In this document: in pieces, positions 10,645-18,895 of the stretch
How the letters are laid out: every line of letters begins with the position of its first letter
How positions within the stretch are numbered: the first letter of the stretch is position 1
NCBI RefSeq assembly: GCF_014697575.1
Contig: NZ_JACJSC010000017.1
Location: 60,021-124,020 of the forward strand
Direction of reading: 5' to 3'
Length of the DNA: 64,000 nucleotides
DNA from: Planktothrix sp. FACHB-1365
Lineage (GTDB): Bacteria > Cyanobacteriota > Cyanobacteriia > Cyanobacteriales > Microcoleaceae
The notes under the pieces: model-generated
Seen by the model: the letters and a program-made list of their open reading frames with translations, nothing else
Databases searched by the model: none
What the model was told of the DNA's origin: nothing
Made by a program: the position numbers and the translations under genes

Positions 10645-10740
10645 AGAATTTGAATCAATTTTATATCAGCTTACTACTTTATATCAGTTTACTACACAGC
10701 CTGCTCCCAGAATTTCGCAAACGACCGAGGTATTTTTTTC

Positions 10741-10842
10741 CTAGTTCCCCTGGTTCTACCAGGGAACATCTGCTAGAGGCTCTGCCTCTTAGAAATGAGG
10801 TGGCAGAGCCACCTTATAGGATTTCTAGGTAGAACCTAGAAA
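10741..10842. repeat. compound dispersed palindromic repeat
   Basis: Three hairpin-forming segments lie side by side: GTTCCC..GGGAAC (10744-10767), a middle part with GAGGCTCTGCCTC and GGCAGAGCC, and TTTCTAGG..CCTAGAAA (10822-10829 with 10835-10842). Pieces recur near 8641 and 52338. It is a noncoding REP/MITE-like element; a short ORF across it is not credible. Confidence 0.6.
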
Positions 10843-10915
10843 CGAGAGAAAATCATGTTCTTCACACACTGACAAGCTGCTATCCTAAACAATAGCCAAA
10901 AATTCTATTGTCCCT

Positions 10916-13609
10916 ATGTGGCGCATCTCTATCCCCAGAGAAATTTCAATTCTGTCCTCTAAAATTTTATCACCCACGACCCCTAAACGTTATGCCATTA
11001 TTGAAGCCTGTTTAATTGGCTTGGTGTCGGGTTTAGCCGCATTTTTATTAAAAGAAGGTGCAGGATGGTTAGGGTCTTGGCGAATTTCCGAATCCTTAAA
11101 TGCTGCGGTTCCCGCTTGGATTTTTCTTCCGGGTGTGGGATTAATTGGTGGTTTATTAACAGGTTTGTTAGTCGAAAGATTAGCGCCAGAAACCGCCGGA
11201 AGTGGAATTCCACAAGTTAAAGCTGCGTTAGCTGGAGAACCGATTTCCCTTGACTTTCGAGTCGCATTTGCTAAACTCATCGGTACGATGTTTACGATGG
11301 GTTCTGGATTAATTTTAGGACGTCAAGGGCCGACGGTACAAATCGGTGCCGCCTTAGCCGCTTGGATTAGTCGTTGGGTTCCGACTTCTCCCAATTATCG
11401 CCGCCAATTAATTGCTTGTGGTGCCGCTGCTGGGTTAGCCGCCGGATTTAATGCACCCATCGCGGGGGTGTTATTTGTAGTCGAAGAACTGCTGCATGAT
11501 GTGTCAGGAATTACCCTTGGCCCTGCGATTATTGCCTCTTTTATTGGGGCGGTAGTTTCCCGTTTATTAGGAGGTCAAGAATTTAGTGATAGCCTAACAA
11601 AAACAATTATATTAGAAACGGTACAGGATCGATTAGTTTATGCCAGAGAAATTCCGTTATTTATTGTATTAGGAATTCTAGCGGGAGTTTTAGGAACCCT
11701 CTTTAGTCGCAGTATTATTGCGGGTTCAAAATTTAATCGCCGGGTGTTACGATGGGGATTACCTCAACGCATGGCGGTTGCAGGTTTATTATCAGGTTTA
11801 GTGGTATCTTTATTGCCTCTTTCCTTTAGAAATAATACCGGAATTCGAGAATTAATTTTAAGTGGAGAATTGCCCTGGCAAACCAGTGCTTTAGCGTTTA
11901 CGGCTCATTTTATATTAACAGCAATTGCAGCCAGTTCCGGCGCACCAGGAGGATTATTTGCTCCCTCTTTAGTATTAGGTTCGGCGTTAGGACATTTAGT
12001 GGGAAGTTGGGAATCAGAATTCATGTTAGGCATTGACCAACCCACAATTTTTGCTTTTGCAGGAATGGGGGCGTTTTTCTGTGCAGTGGCGCGAACACCG
12101 ATGACGGCGGTTGTAATTGTGTTTGAAATTACAACGGATTTTGGGTTAGTTTTACCGTTAATGATTTCTTCCATTGTAGCTTATTTAATTTCTGAAAAAC
12201 TTGATCCTGAATCTCTCTATGATCAGTTATTAAAATTGAGTGGAATTGAACTTAAACCCGACAAACCTATTGATGGAGTATTAGAGAAATTACGGGCTTC
12301 TGATGTCATGCAACGCAATGTCGAAACCCTGTCGGGTCATTTAACCTTAAAACAAGTGATTGAAGCCTTTGCAACCTCCCATCATCGCGGATTTCCTGTG
12401 GTTGAAAATGGCAAATTAGTGGGAATTATTACCCAAACTGATTTAACTCAAATTAGTAGTCGCCAATTCCCTGATCATACCCCCATTGATCAGTTAATGA
12501 CAACCCAACCTATTACCGTTGGCCCTGATGATAATTTAACTCATGTTTTGTATTTATTGGGTCATTATAAACTTAGTCGTTTACCCGTTGTAGAACATCA
12601 TCATTTAGTGGGAATTATTACTCGCAGTGATATTATTCGCGCCGAATTAGGTCAAATTAGTGGGGAAACAACCCAAGTGGGACGACATTATGAACCGTCT
12701 TATATTGCCTATCAAACGAGGGGGCCACAAACCGGAAATGGTCGTTTATTAGTGTCATTATATAACCCTCAAACGGCCCCAACCTTATTAAAAATTGCTA
12801 TAGCGATCGCTCAAGAACGCAATTATGAATTAGAATGTTTAACGGTGATTACAATTCCCTATAGTCAATCTCCTTCAGAAACTCCAGTTCGGTTAACAAA
12901 AAGTCGGCGTTTATTACAACAAGCTGAACGTTTAGGGCAACATTTACAGATTTCTGTTCACACTCAAATTCGAGTTGCCCATGATGTCGCCCAAGCGATT
13001 TTAGAAACCACTCAAAAGGAACATATTGATTTATTATTAATGGGTTGGCATGGGGAGAAGTCAGCGCCAGACAGGATTTTTGGCAATGTGATGGATACAG
13101 TTATTCGTCAAATTCCCTGCCAAATTATGTTAGTTAAATGGGCGCAAAATCTGATTTCTCATGAGAATCAAATGGATGGTAATTCAGATATTGCTGCTTG
13201 TCCTATTTTGGGTCTACATCGTTGGTTAGTTCCCGTGAGAGATACTTTAGAACATTCCGTTTCTGTGCAGCTTTTACCTGCATTAATTAAGTTAAGTTTA
13301 TCTCCTCAAGTTCGTCTTTGTCGAGTGGTGAAAACGGGGATTTCTGAACAGGAAATCAAAGATTTTAAGCAGGCTTCAGAATATTTAAGTGATCGTTTAA
13401 ATACGGAGGTTATTTTTAACAGTGTTTGCTCTAATTCCGTATCAGAAGCCGTTATTGATTTAGCCAATAAAGATCAATGTGATGTGATTCTATTAGGAGC
13501 TAGTCGAGAAGGAATGTTAAGACAAGTGATTCAGGGAAATATTCCAGAAGCGATCGCTAAAAATTGTCACTGTACTGTCATTTTAGTGCGACCTGCTCTT
13601 AAAAAATAA
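10916..13609 (+). CDS. ClC-type chloride transporter with CBS pair and two UspA domains
   Basis: Anion transporter of the ClC family in the cytoplasmic membrane. Residues 30-430 hold the ClC core: GSGIPQVKAAL (Ser/Gly filter), GRQGPTVQIGA, and GAPGGLFAPSLVLG. Two CBS domains (about 455-575) and two universal-stress-protein domains (about 606-730 and 765-897) follow in the cytoplasm, suggesting nucleotide-sensitive gating. The gating glutamate of the GREGP motif is replaced: codon CAA gives Gln137. No strong ribosome site precedes the ATG at 10916. Whether it is a channel or an exchanger is open. Confidence 0.93.
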   Translation: MWRISIPREISILSSKILSPTTPKRYAIIEACLIGLVSGLAAFLLKEGAGWLGSWRISESLNAAVPAWIFLPGVGLIGGLLTGLLVERLAPETAGSGIPQVKAALAGEPISLDFRVAFAKLIGTMFTMGSGLILGRQGPTVQIGAALAAWISRWVPTSPNYRRQLIACGAAAGLAAGFNAPIAGVLFVVEELLHDVSGITLGPAIIASFIGAVVSRLLGGQEFSDSLTKTIILETVQDRLVYAREIPLFIVLGILAGVLGTLFSRSIIAGSKFNRRVLRWGLPQRMAVAGLLSGLVVSLLPLSFRNNTGIRELILSGELPWQTSALAFTAHFILTAIAASSGAPGGLFAPSLVLGSALGHLVGSWESEFMLGIDQPTIFAFAGMGAFFCAVARTPMTAVVIVFEITTDFGLVLPLMISSIVAYLISEKLDPESLYDQLLKLSGIELKPDKPIDGVLEKLRASDVMQRNVETLSGHLTLKQVIEAFATSHHRGFPVVENGKLVGIITQTDLTQISSRQFPDHTPIDQLMTTQPITVGPDDNLTHVLYLLGHYKLSRLPVVEHHHLVGIITRSDIIRAELGQISGETTQVGRHYEPSYIAYQTRGPQTGNGRLLVSLYNPQTAPTLLKIAIAIAQERNYELECLTVITIPYSQSPSETPVRLTKSRRLLQQAERLGQHLQISVHTQIRVAHDVAQAILETTQKEHIDLLLMGWHGEKSAPDRIFGNVMDTVIRQIPCQIMLVKWAQNLISHENQMDGNSDIAACPILGLHRWLVPVRDTLEHSVSVQLLPALIKLSLSPQVRLCRVVKTGISEQEIKDFKQASEYLSDRLNTEVIFNSVCSNSVSEAVIDLANKDQCDVILLGASREGMLRQVIQGNIPEAIAKNCHCTVILVRPALKK

Positions 13610-13622
13610 TCAATTTTGACGG

Positions 13623-13883
13623 TTAAATTGTCATACCACATTCATCGACTAAATAACACATTGCGCGAAACCGTAAACCCATTAATTGTTCATAAAAAGG
13701 GTTGAGTTTGCACAGGGGAGGAATATGTAAAAGGGTATATCCAAAAAGTTTAATATCCCGTGCAAAGGGACATTGTGCTGGAATTACCCGATATAAAAAT
13801 AGTGCTACATCAGGGTTGTGAATTTCCAGATTATCTAACCATTGACGCAGAGGGTTAAGCAGATGAGAGATTATGTTACGCAT
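13623..13883 (-). CDS. Mo-dependent nitrogenase C-terminal domain-like protein
   Basis: Small cyanobacterial protein (86 aa) resembling the stand-alone family annotated as Mo-dependent nitrogenase C-terminal domain: PLRQWLDNLEIHNPDVALFL, PAQCPFARDIK, and LPxCKLNPFYEQL-like LCKLNPFYEQLMGLRFRA. It is not a nitrogenase subunit; its role is unknown. GTG at 13895 and ATG at 13889 are also in frame, but GTGGAG lies six bases before the ATG at 13883, so that start is preferred. It converges with the ClC gene, 13 bp apart. Confidence 0.8.
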   Translation of the reverse strand: MRNIISHLLNPLRQWLDNLEIHNPDVALFLYRVIPAQCPFARDIKLFGYTLLHIPPLCKLNPFYEQLMGLRFRAMCYLVDECGMTI

Positions 13884-14097
13884 GAGCATCTCCACTTGTT
13901 AGGGGACAATTTCGCCATGTTGTTTTCGGTTTCCTAGTTTCTACTTTACAAATCTCAATCAATAATTAGGTAAAGGATTTGAAAAGAGTTGCTCGAAAAT
14001 TATAAAAACTTTGTAAAGGTTGAAAATTTGTATTCTAAACTACAATTTAATCATCTGAGAAACCGGGTTTCAGGTTAGAGTTATTAATTATATAAGC

Positions 14098-16425
14098 CTA
14101 TTTATTAGTATTAACCACTGAAAAACCTCGACGATAGGGTTTTTTATCCGCTATTTGCACTTGAAATTGAACAGTATCCTGTTGATTTCCCTGTTTAACG
14201 GTTAGCGTCCATTGTCCGGGTTGTAATTGCCAAAAAACAGAATTAGCAGACTGAACATTTAATTGTTTCCCATTTAACCACCATTCCACAGGCTGTTGAG
14301 AAGGGTTAGTAATTTTAAACTCTAATTTAGAAGCATCTCCCGAATTCATCACAAAATAATCATCAGTTTGAGGAGAAATTATCGTTAATTGATGTTGTGT
14401 TAGTTGAGGATGAGATTGTCGAGATAACCATTCATTATATTCAGAATTTAATTTAATTTGAGGTGATTTTTGATAATATTCAGAAACTTTTTTTAGATCA
14501 AAATATTCTAATACAATTCCTCCCGAACAATCGGGAGTCGGACGTAACCCTGTTGTTGCACAAATCGGTAACTGAACAAACCCTAAAGGTTTGGGAAAAT
14601 TACCCGGTTCTTTTGTTTCATGCAAATGCAATATAATTCGATTCCATAAAGGTGCTGCACCCATTACCCCAGACACATTTTGCATTCCTTCACCGCCAAA
14701 ATTTCCTACCCAAGTTGCAACGGTATAATCTGTTGTAAAACCCACTGTCCAAGTATCTCGATAATTAGAAGAAGTTCCGGTTTTAACTGCAACGGGGAAG
14801 GGTAAATTTAACACAGAATCAATCCCAAAAGAATAAGCTCTCGCATGAGGATCACTTAACATATTGGTGATTAATTGCCAGGATACAGCCGTATCAATAG
14901 GGGGTGAATTAGGGTCAAGAAGTTGTCTTTGACTGAAGATCACATTAGGATTAATAACTTTACCCTGATTTGCCATAATTAAATAAGCCTGAGCTAATTC
15001 CCATAAACTCACTTCTCCACTTCCTAATGTTAATCCTAAACCATAATAATCAGGAGTATGGGTTAAATGTCGAAATCCTAGCGTTTCTAATCGTCCTAAA
15101 AATACCGGAACAGTGACTTTTTCTAATACTTTTACCGCCGGAACATTTAAAGAATTTGCCAAGGCAACTCGCACCCGCACGGGGCCTAAAAAAGTTTCAC
15201 TATAATCCTTTGGGCTGTAAAGTTTTGCCCCAGGAATTGCATAATAAGTGGGAACATCTGCTAAAATTGTATGGGGTTGAATTATCCCTTCTGCTAATGC
15301 TAATTCATATAAAAAGGGTTTCAACGTTGATCCGGGTTGTCGCAGAGCTTGAACCCCATCATTTCGCCCTAATTGATCGCTATTAAAATAATCGGGAGAA
15401 CCGACATAAGCTAATACTTCTCCGGTGTGATTATCAAGCACTAAAGCGGCGGAATGATGAACATTATGGTCTTTTAAACTGGTAATAATTTGTTCAACTT
15501 GCGCTTCAACAAATTGTTGTAACGGGCGATCTATTGTGGTTTTGATATAATTAGCTAATACGCGCTGTGTCAAAGGCTCAGAAGAGGATGAATGGGTTAA
15601 CTTTTCAGTTAGCCAAAATAGAAAATGGGGTGCGGCAATAATTCCTTGTTGTTGGGGTTGGAATGTTAATGTTTCTTGATAGGCACGTTCCGCTTGAATA
15701 GGAGTAATATATCCATCTTCAATCATGCGCTTTAAAACATAATTTTGACGTTTTTTTAATGCGGATAAATTATGGTATGGATTTAAGTCTGTAGGGTCAT
15801 TGGGAAGGGCTGCTAATAGACTCGCTTGGGCTAAATTTAATTCTGATGCTGAGGTGTTAAAATAGATTTTTGCAGCAGCTTCAACGCCATACAAATTTCC
15901 CCCCATTGGTAAACGATTAATATAAGCTTCTAAGATTTGCTGTTTATTCATTCCGGCGGTCAGTCGCCATGATAACCAAATTTCCCCAAATTTATTCGGT
16001 AATGTTCGGGGTGCGGGTTCTAATAATCTCGCTAATTGCATGGTAATGGTAGACGCACCGCTAACAATTTGTTTAGCTTGAAATGCTTCTAAAATAGACC
16101 GAACAAGCGCAATAGAATCAATCGCCCCATGTTGATAATAGCGTTTATCTTCAGCAGCAATAATCCCGTTAATAAAATCAGGTGAAACTTGACTTAAAGG
16201 AACAATTGCAGTATGATTTTGATTAGAACTTAAGACTGTTCCTAATGGTAAATGATTGCGATCGCTAAATTCAAACGCCACATCTTTTTGTAGAATATCT
16301 TCTGCATGAATCGGCGCAAGATAAGGAAGCGATCGCAACATTCCCCCAAAACACAATATTAATAGAATGGTTCGGATCGCTGGATGTCGAAAACAATACA
16401 AAATTTGGGGTGGAATTCTGTTCAT
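14098..16425 (-). CDS. pbpC: penicillin-binding protein 1C
   Basis: Bifunctional class A peptidoglycan synthase of the PBP1C type (775 aa). An N-terminal membrane segment (about 18-35) precedes the GT51 glycosyltransferase with catalytic Glu92 in IIAAEDKRYYQHG and the GASTITMQLAR motif. The transpeptidase follows: active-site Ser366 in PGSTLKP, the SxN triad in NSLN and the KTGTSS box. A C-terminal beta-rich domain (TIISPQTDDYFVMNSGDASK onward) is the BiPBP_C module. All catalytic residues are present. It stands alone between two gaps. Confidence 0.95.
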   Translation of the reverse strand: MNRIPPQILYCFRHPAIRTILLILCFGGMLRSLPYLAPIHAEDILQKDVAFEFSDRNHLPLGTVLSSNQNHTAIVPLSQVSPDFINGIIAAEDKRYYQHGAIDSIALVRSILEAFQAKQIVSGASTITMQLARLLEPAPRTLPNKFGEIWLSWRLTAGMNKQQILEAYINRLPMGGNLYGVEAAAKIYFNTSASELNLAQASLLAALPNDPTDLNPYHNLSALKKRQNYVLKRMIEDGYITPIQAERAYQETLTFQPQQQGIIAAPHFLFWLTEKLTHSSSSEPLTQRVLANYIKTTIDRPLQQFVEAQVEQIITSLKDHNVHHSAALVLDNHTGEVLAYVGSPDYFNSDQLGRNDGVQALRQPGSTLKPFLYELALAEGIIQPHTILADVPTYYAIPGAKLYSPKDYSETFLGPVRVRVALANSLNVPAVKVLEKVTVPVFLGRLETLGFRHLTHTPDYYGLGLTLGSGEVSLWELAQAYLIMANQGKVINPNVIFSQRQLLDPNSPPIDTAVSWQLITNMLSDPHARAYSFGIDSVLNLPFPVAVKTGTSSNYRDTWTVGFTTDYTVATWVGNFGGEGMQNVSGVMGAAPLWNRIILHLHETKEPGNFPKPLGFVQLPICATTGLRPTPDCSGGIVLEYFDLKKVSEYYQKSPQIKLNSEYNEWLSRQSHPQLTQHQLTIISPQTDDYFVMNSGDASKLEFKITNPSQQPVEWWLNGKQLNVQSANSVFWQLQPGQWTLTVKQGNQQDTVQFQVQIADKKPYRRGFSVVNTNK

Positions 16426-16804
16426 CTCTCAGCCTCATTATAGATTGATATAATTAATATTGGCAGTGCTATCGTCTAATAATCTGGAAACTAATCAAAG
16501 TCTTAACAACTGACTGAATTGATCTACATCTTAATATTGTTCATTTACGGATTAAAATTCATCCAGATAACTCGGCTTTATAATTCACTGATAGATTGAA
16601 TCTTAACCCGATACTTTTCCCAATTATTTTGTAAAGTTTGAGTATTAGGATGCTCTTAACCATAAGTACAGGAGAGCCCATTTTTGTGATCAATGTAGGG
16701 GGTACATATCCATAATGAAAAATATTCATATTACAACAAGATAAATTTATAAAGTTATGCTGTACTGTCAATTTGTAACCAATATTATTAGAGATCAAAA
16801 ATTA
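16426..16804. other. intergenic region without recognisable features
   Basis: About 380 bp between the divergent pbpC and the Calx-beta-like gene. A 79-codon frame on the minus strand has no family resemblance and overlaps the next gene's start, so it is not counted. No repeats or hairpins stand out. Confidence 0.4.
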
Positions 16805-17611
16805 ATGAGCGATTCCTTGGGACTTAACGCCGATACCTCGACTAATCCCATAGTCAGCGTCAAAGTCAATCGAACTATCATCTCTGAAAATGGTGGGATA
16901 GGGGCTTTCATCATCAAACTCAGTCAGCCTGCACCCAGCACCGGGCTGAATCTGAATATCAGTGCCCTCGACAGCGATAATGCCGGGGGAGATGTCACCA
17001 ATACTAAGAGTACAAATCTAAGCATTCAAATGGATCCGGTCACCAAGAAACCTGCTGGCCTCACCATTACCCCAGGTGCCACCGAAGCCAGACTCATCCT
17101 GACAGGCATACCTGATACTGTAGTCGAAGGCGATGAAGTCAGCACCCTCACCCTGTTACCCGGTGAAGGTTATACCGTTGCACCTGGCTATAGCACCGAT
17201 GCGATTACACTGACTGAGAAACTCATGGTGAGTGTCACGGCTAGTCCAAATGCGATCGCTGAAAATGGTGGGGTAGGGACTTTCACCATCAAACTCAGTC
17301 AGCCTGCACCCAGCACCGGACTGAATCTGAATATCAGTGCCCTCGACAGCGATAATGCCGGGGGAGATGTCACCAACACTAAGAGTGAAAATCTAACCAC
17401 TCAAATGGATCCGGTCACCAAGAGACCTGCTGGCCTCACCATTGCCCCAGGTGCCACCGAAGCCAAACTCATCCTGACAGGAATACCTGATACTGTAGTC
17501 GAAGGGGATGAAGTCAGTACCGTAACCCTGTTACCCGGTGCAGGCTATATAGTTTTACCGAGCCAGAGCACCGATGGGATTACGTTAATTGATGATAGTT
17601 ATGCTCAGTAG
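16805..17611 (+). CDS. two-repeat Calx-beta-like protein, probably a truncated adhesin
   Basis: A 268-residue protein made almost entirely of two tandem copies of a unit of about 125 residues. Each runs from xVSVxxxxxxIxENGGxGxFxIKLSQPAPSTGLNL through SALDSDNAGGDVTN to GIPDTVVEGDEVST, the Glu-rich beta-sandwich pattern of Calx-beta-type modules. The copies are nearly identical in DNA, pointing to recent duplication. There is no signal peptide, as in type-I-secreted proteins. The frame is also open from 16757; ATG at 16805 begins the conserved MSDSLGL stretch. An RTX-like tail continues in another frame just downstream, so the gene is probably a broken remnant. Confidence 0.65.
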   Translation: MSDSLGLNADTSTNPIVSVKVNRTIISENGGIGAFIIKLSQPAPSTGLNLNISALDSDNAGGDVTNTKSTNLSIQMDPVTKKPAGLTITPGATEARLILTGIPDTVVEGDEVSTLTLLPGEGYTVAPGYSTDAITLTEKLMVSVTASPNAIAENGGVGTFTIKLSQPAPSTGLNLNISALDSDNAGGDVTNTKSENLTTQMDPVTKRPAGLTIAPGATEAKLILTGIPDTVVEGDEVSTVTLLPGAGYIVLPSQSTDGITLIDDSYAQ

Positions 17612-17720
17612 TCTTCAAGATAATGACATCCTCTATAGCAAAGCCTTGTCTCCCATGATGTTTAGTGGTAACGGGAATAATACAATTTACCCTAATAATA
17701 TGGGTGCAGTTTTTATGTAA
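17601..17720 (+). pseudogene. out-of-frame RTX-like tail of the preceding gene
   Basis: Frame +3 relative to the Calx-beta-like gene reads DNDILYS followed by FSGNGNNTIYPNN and a stop. This resembles degenerate calcium-binding nonapeptides (GGxGxDxUx) that end type-I-secreted cyanobacterial proteins. It overlaps the upstream stop codon by 11 bp, consistent with a frameshift that cut off the tail. The match is short, hence the modest confidence. Confidence 0.4.
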
Positions 17721-17957
17721 TTAGGGATTGCTGAATAAACCCTAGGATTGTCAGTTGGGAGTATTTGAAAGAAGTTAAAACCTTTTAGCCTAAAGAGTAT
17801 CCAGGTTTTCCCTTCAAGTGGTAATCACTATGGATGATTCTTAGGATTGCCACTTCAGGGAGAATAAAATCAGGAAGGAATTCCCTCAAACCCATCTGAG
17901 ATTTTAATCAGGATGAGTTTATCTATAATATGTATTTATTTTAGCGAAAAATACTTT

Positions 17958-18113
17958 TCAATTGTTATTTATCATATCTTTACGACCCATTTCTTCTAAT
18001 TCTTCCACAACAGCAAGAGAACCTGAAATATCGCCTTTGAGTAGAAGTTCTTTAAGAGTTAAGATTTCTTCCATAGGAGAGAATTGAACAAGATTAACTG
18101 TATTATAGCTCAT
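17958..18113 (-). pseudogene. N-terminal fragment of a DUF29-like cyanobacterial protein
   Basis: A 51-codon frame starting MSYNTVNLVQFSPMEEILTL and continuing KELLLKGDISGSLAVVEELE EMGRKD before an early stop. The pattern resembles the start of a cyanobacterial protein family I associate with DUF29, whose members continue for another hundred residues or so with a helix rich in hydrophobic residues. Here the frame ends right after MINNN, so it is likely a decayed gene. The family assignment is from memory and uncertain. Confidence 0.4.
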
Positions 18114-18197
18114 CCCAGAAACCCGGTTTCTGCGTGAGTCTCGACGTTAATCTCTGAATAGGGTTTAATAAAGTAACAGAGTGTTGAGAGAAAAATT

Positions 18198-18854
18198 ATG
18201 TTCAACCGCAAACGCTTTTTGGGATTATTTCTAACGATTGTTTTGGTGATGATAGGGTTCAAAACCTTTGCGGAAACACCACCCCCTCCCCCAGACTATT
18301 TTCCTTTACCTGTGGGGGGAATCTGGGAATATCAAGCAAAAACGGCTGATGGGAAGCAATCTAAACTAACCGTTAAAGTTGAAGGGTTAGAAGCTCAAAC
18401 CGATGGAACAACGCTTTATAAAACCGAAAATAATTTAGGGTTTGCACCGTTTTATATTTGGTATGCTAAACCCAGTGGATTAGTCAAAGAATATCGACAA
18501 CTGTATACCTTTGGAGGAAATAACACAGAATATCGGTTAGAACCTGCAAAAACGATTCTTAAAAATCCTCCTTCTCCTGGGGAGACTTGGACTTGGGAAG
18601 GTCAAGAAATTGCGGTGATGACCACAGAGGTGAAAGAAAATTATGAAGTTGTTGGAACAGAAGATATTGAAGTTCCCGCCGGAAAATTTTCAACCTTTAA
18701 ACTCGAAATTGAGGGAACAAAAGCCGGAACACCGTTTAAAAAAGTGGTGTGGTATGGTAATTTTATCGGCCCGATAAAATGGCAAATTTTTGATGATAAA
18801 GGGACATTAAAAACAACAACAGAATTAGAAAAATACACGTTTCCTCCTAATTAA
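18198..18854 (+). CDS. secreted protein of unknown function
   Basis: Protein of 218 residues with an N-terminal signal peptide (basic MFNRKR, hydrophobic core, A-E cut near residue 26) and a Pro-rich start of the mature part. The rest is predicted beta structure with YFPLPVGGIWEYQ, PGETWTWEGQ and EVPAGKFSTFKLEI, a pattern seen in periplasmic proteins of the DUF3108-like beta-barrel type. No cysteine for lipidation. A GAGAG stretch precedes the ATG. Function unknown; the periplasmic location is inferred. Confidence 0.75.
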   Translation: MFNRKRFLGLFLTIVLVMIGFKTFAETPPPPPDYFPLPVGGIWEYQAKTADGKQSKLTVKVEGLEAQTDGTTLYKTENNLGFAPFYIWYAKPSGLVKEYRQLYTFGGNNTEYRLEPAKTILKNPPSPGETWTWEGQEIAVMTTEVKENYEVVGTEDIEVPAGKFSTFKLEIEGTKAGTPFKKVVWYGNFIGPIKWQIFDDKGTLKTTTELEKYTFPPN

Positions 18855-18895
18855 ATTAAGAGAAAACGGCATTTTCAAAACTTATTTAAAATTAG

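Noticed and set aside
10650..10832. 60-codon plus-strand frame
   Set aside because: It runs through the hairpin repeat at 10741 and has no ribosome site or family resemblance.
13623..13883. Evidence for nitrogen fixation
   Set aside because: The small nitrogenase-C-terminal-domain protein occurs alone in many cyanobacteria; no nif genes are nearby.
16559..16798. 79-codon minus-strand frame
   Set aside because: Low-quality composition, no family match and overlap with the opposite gene's start region.
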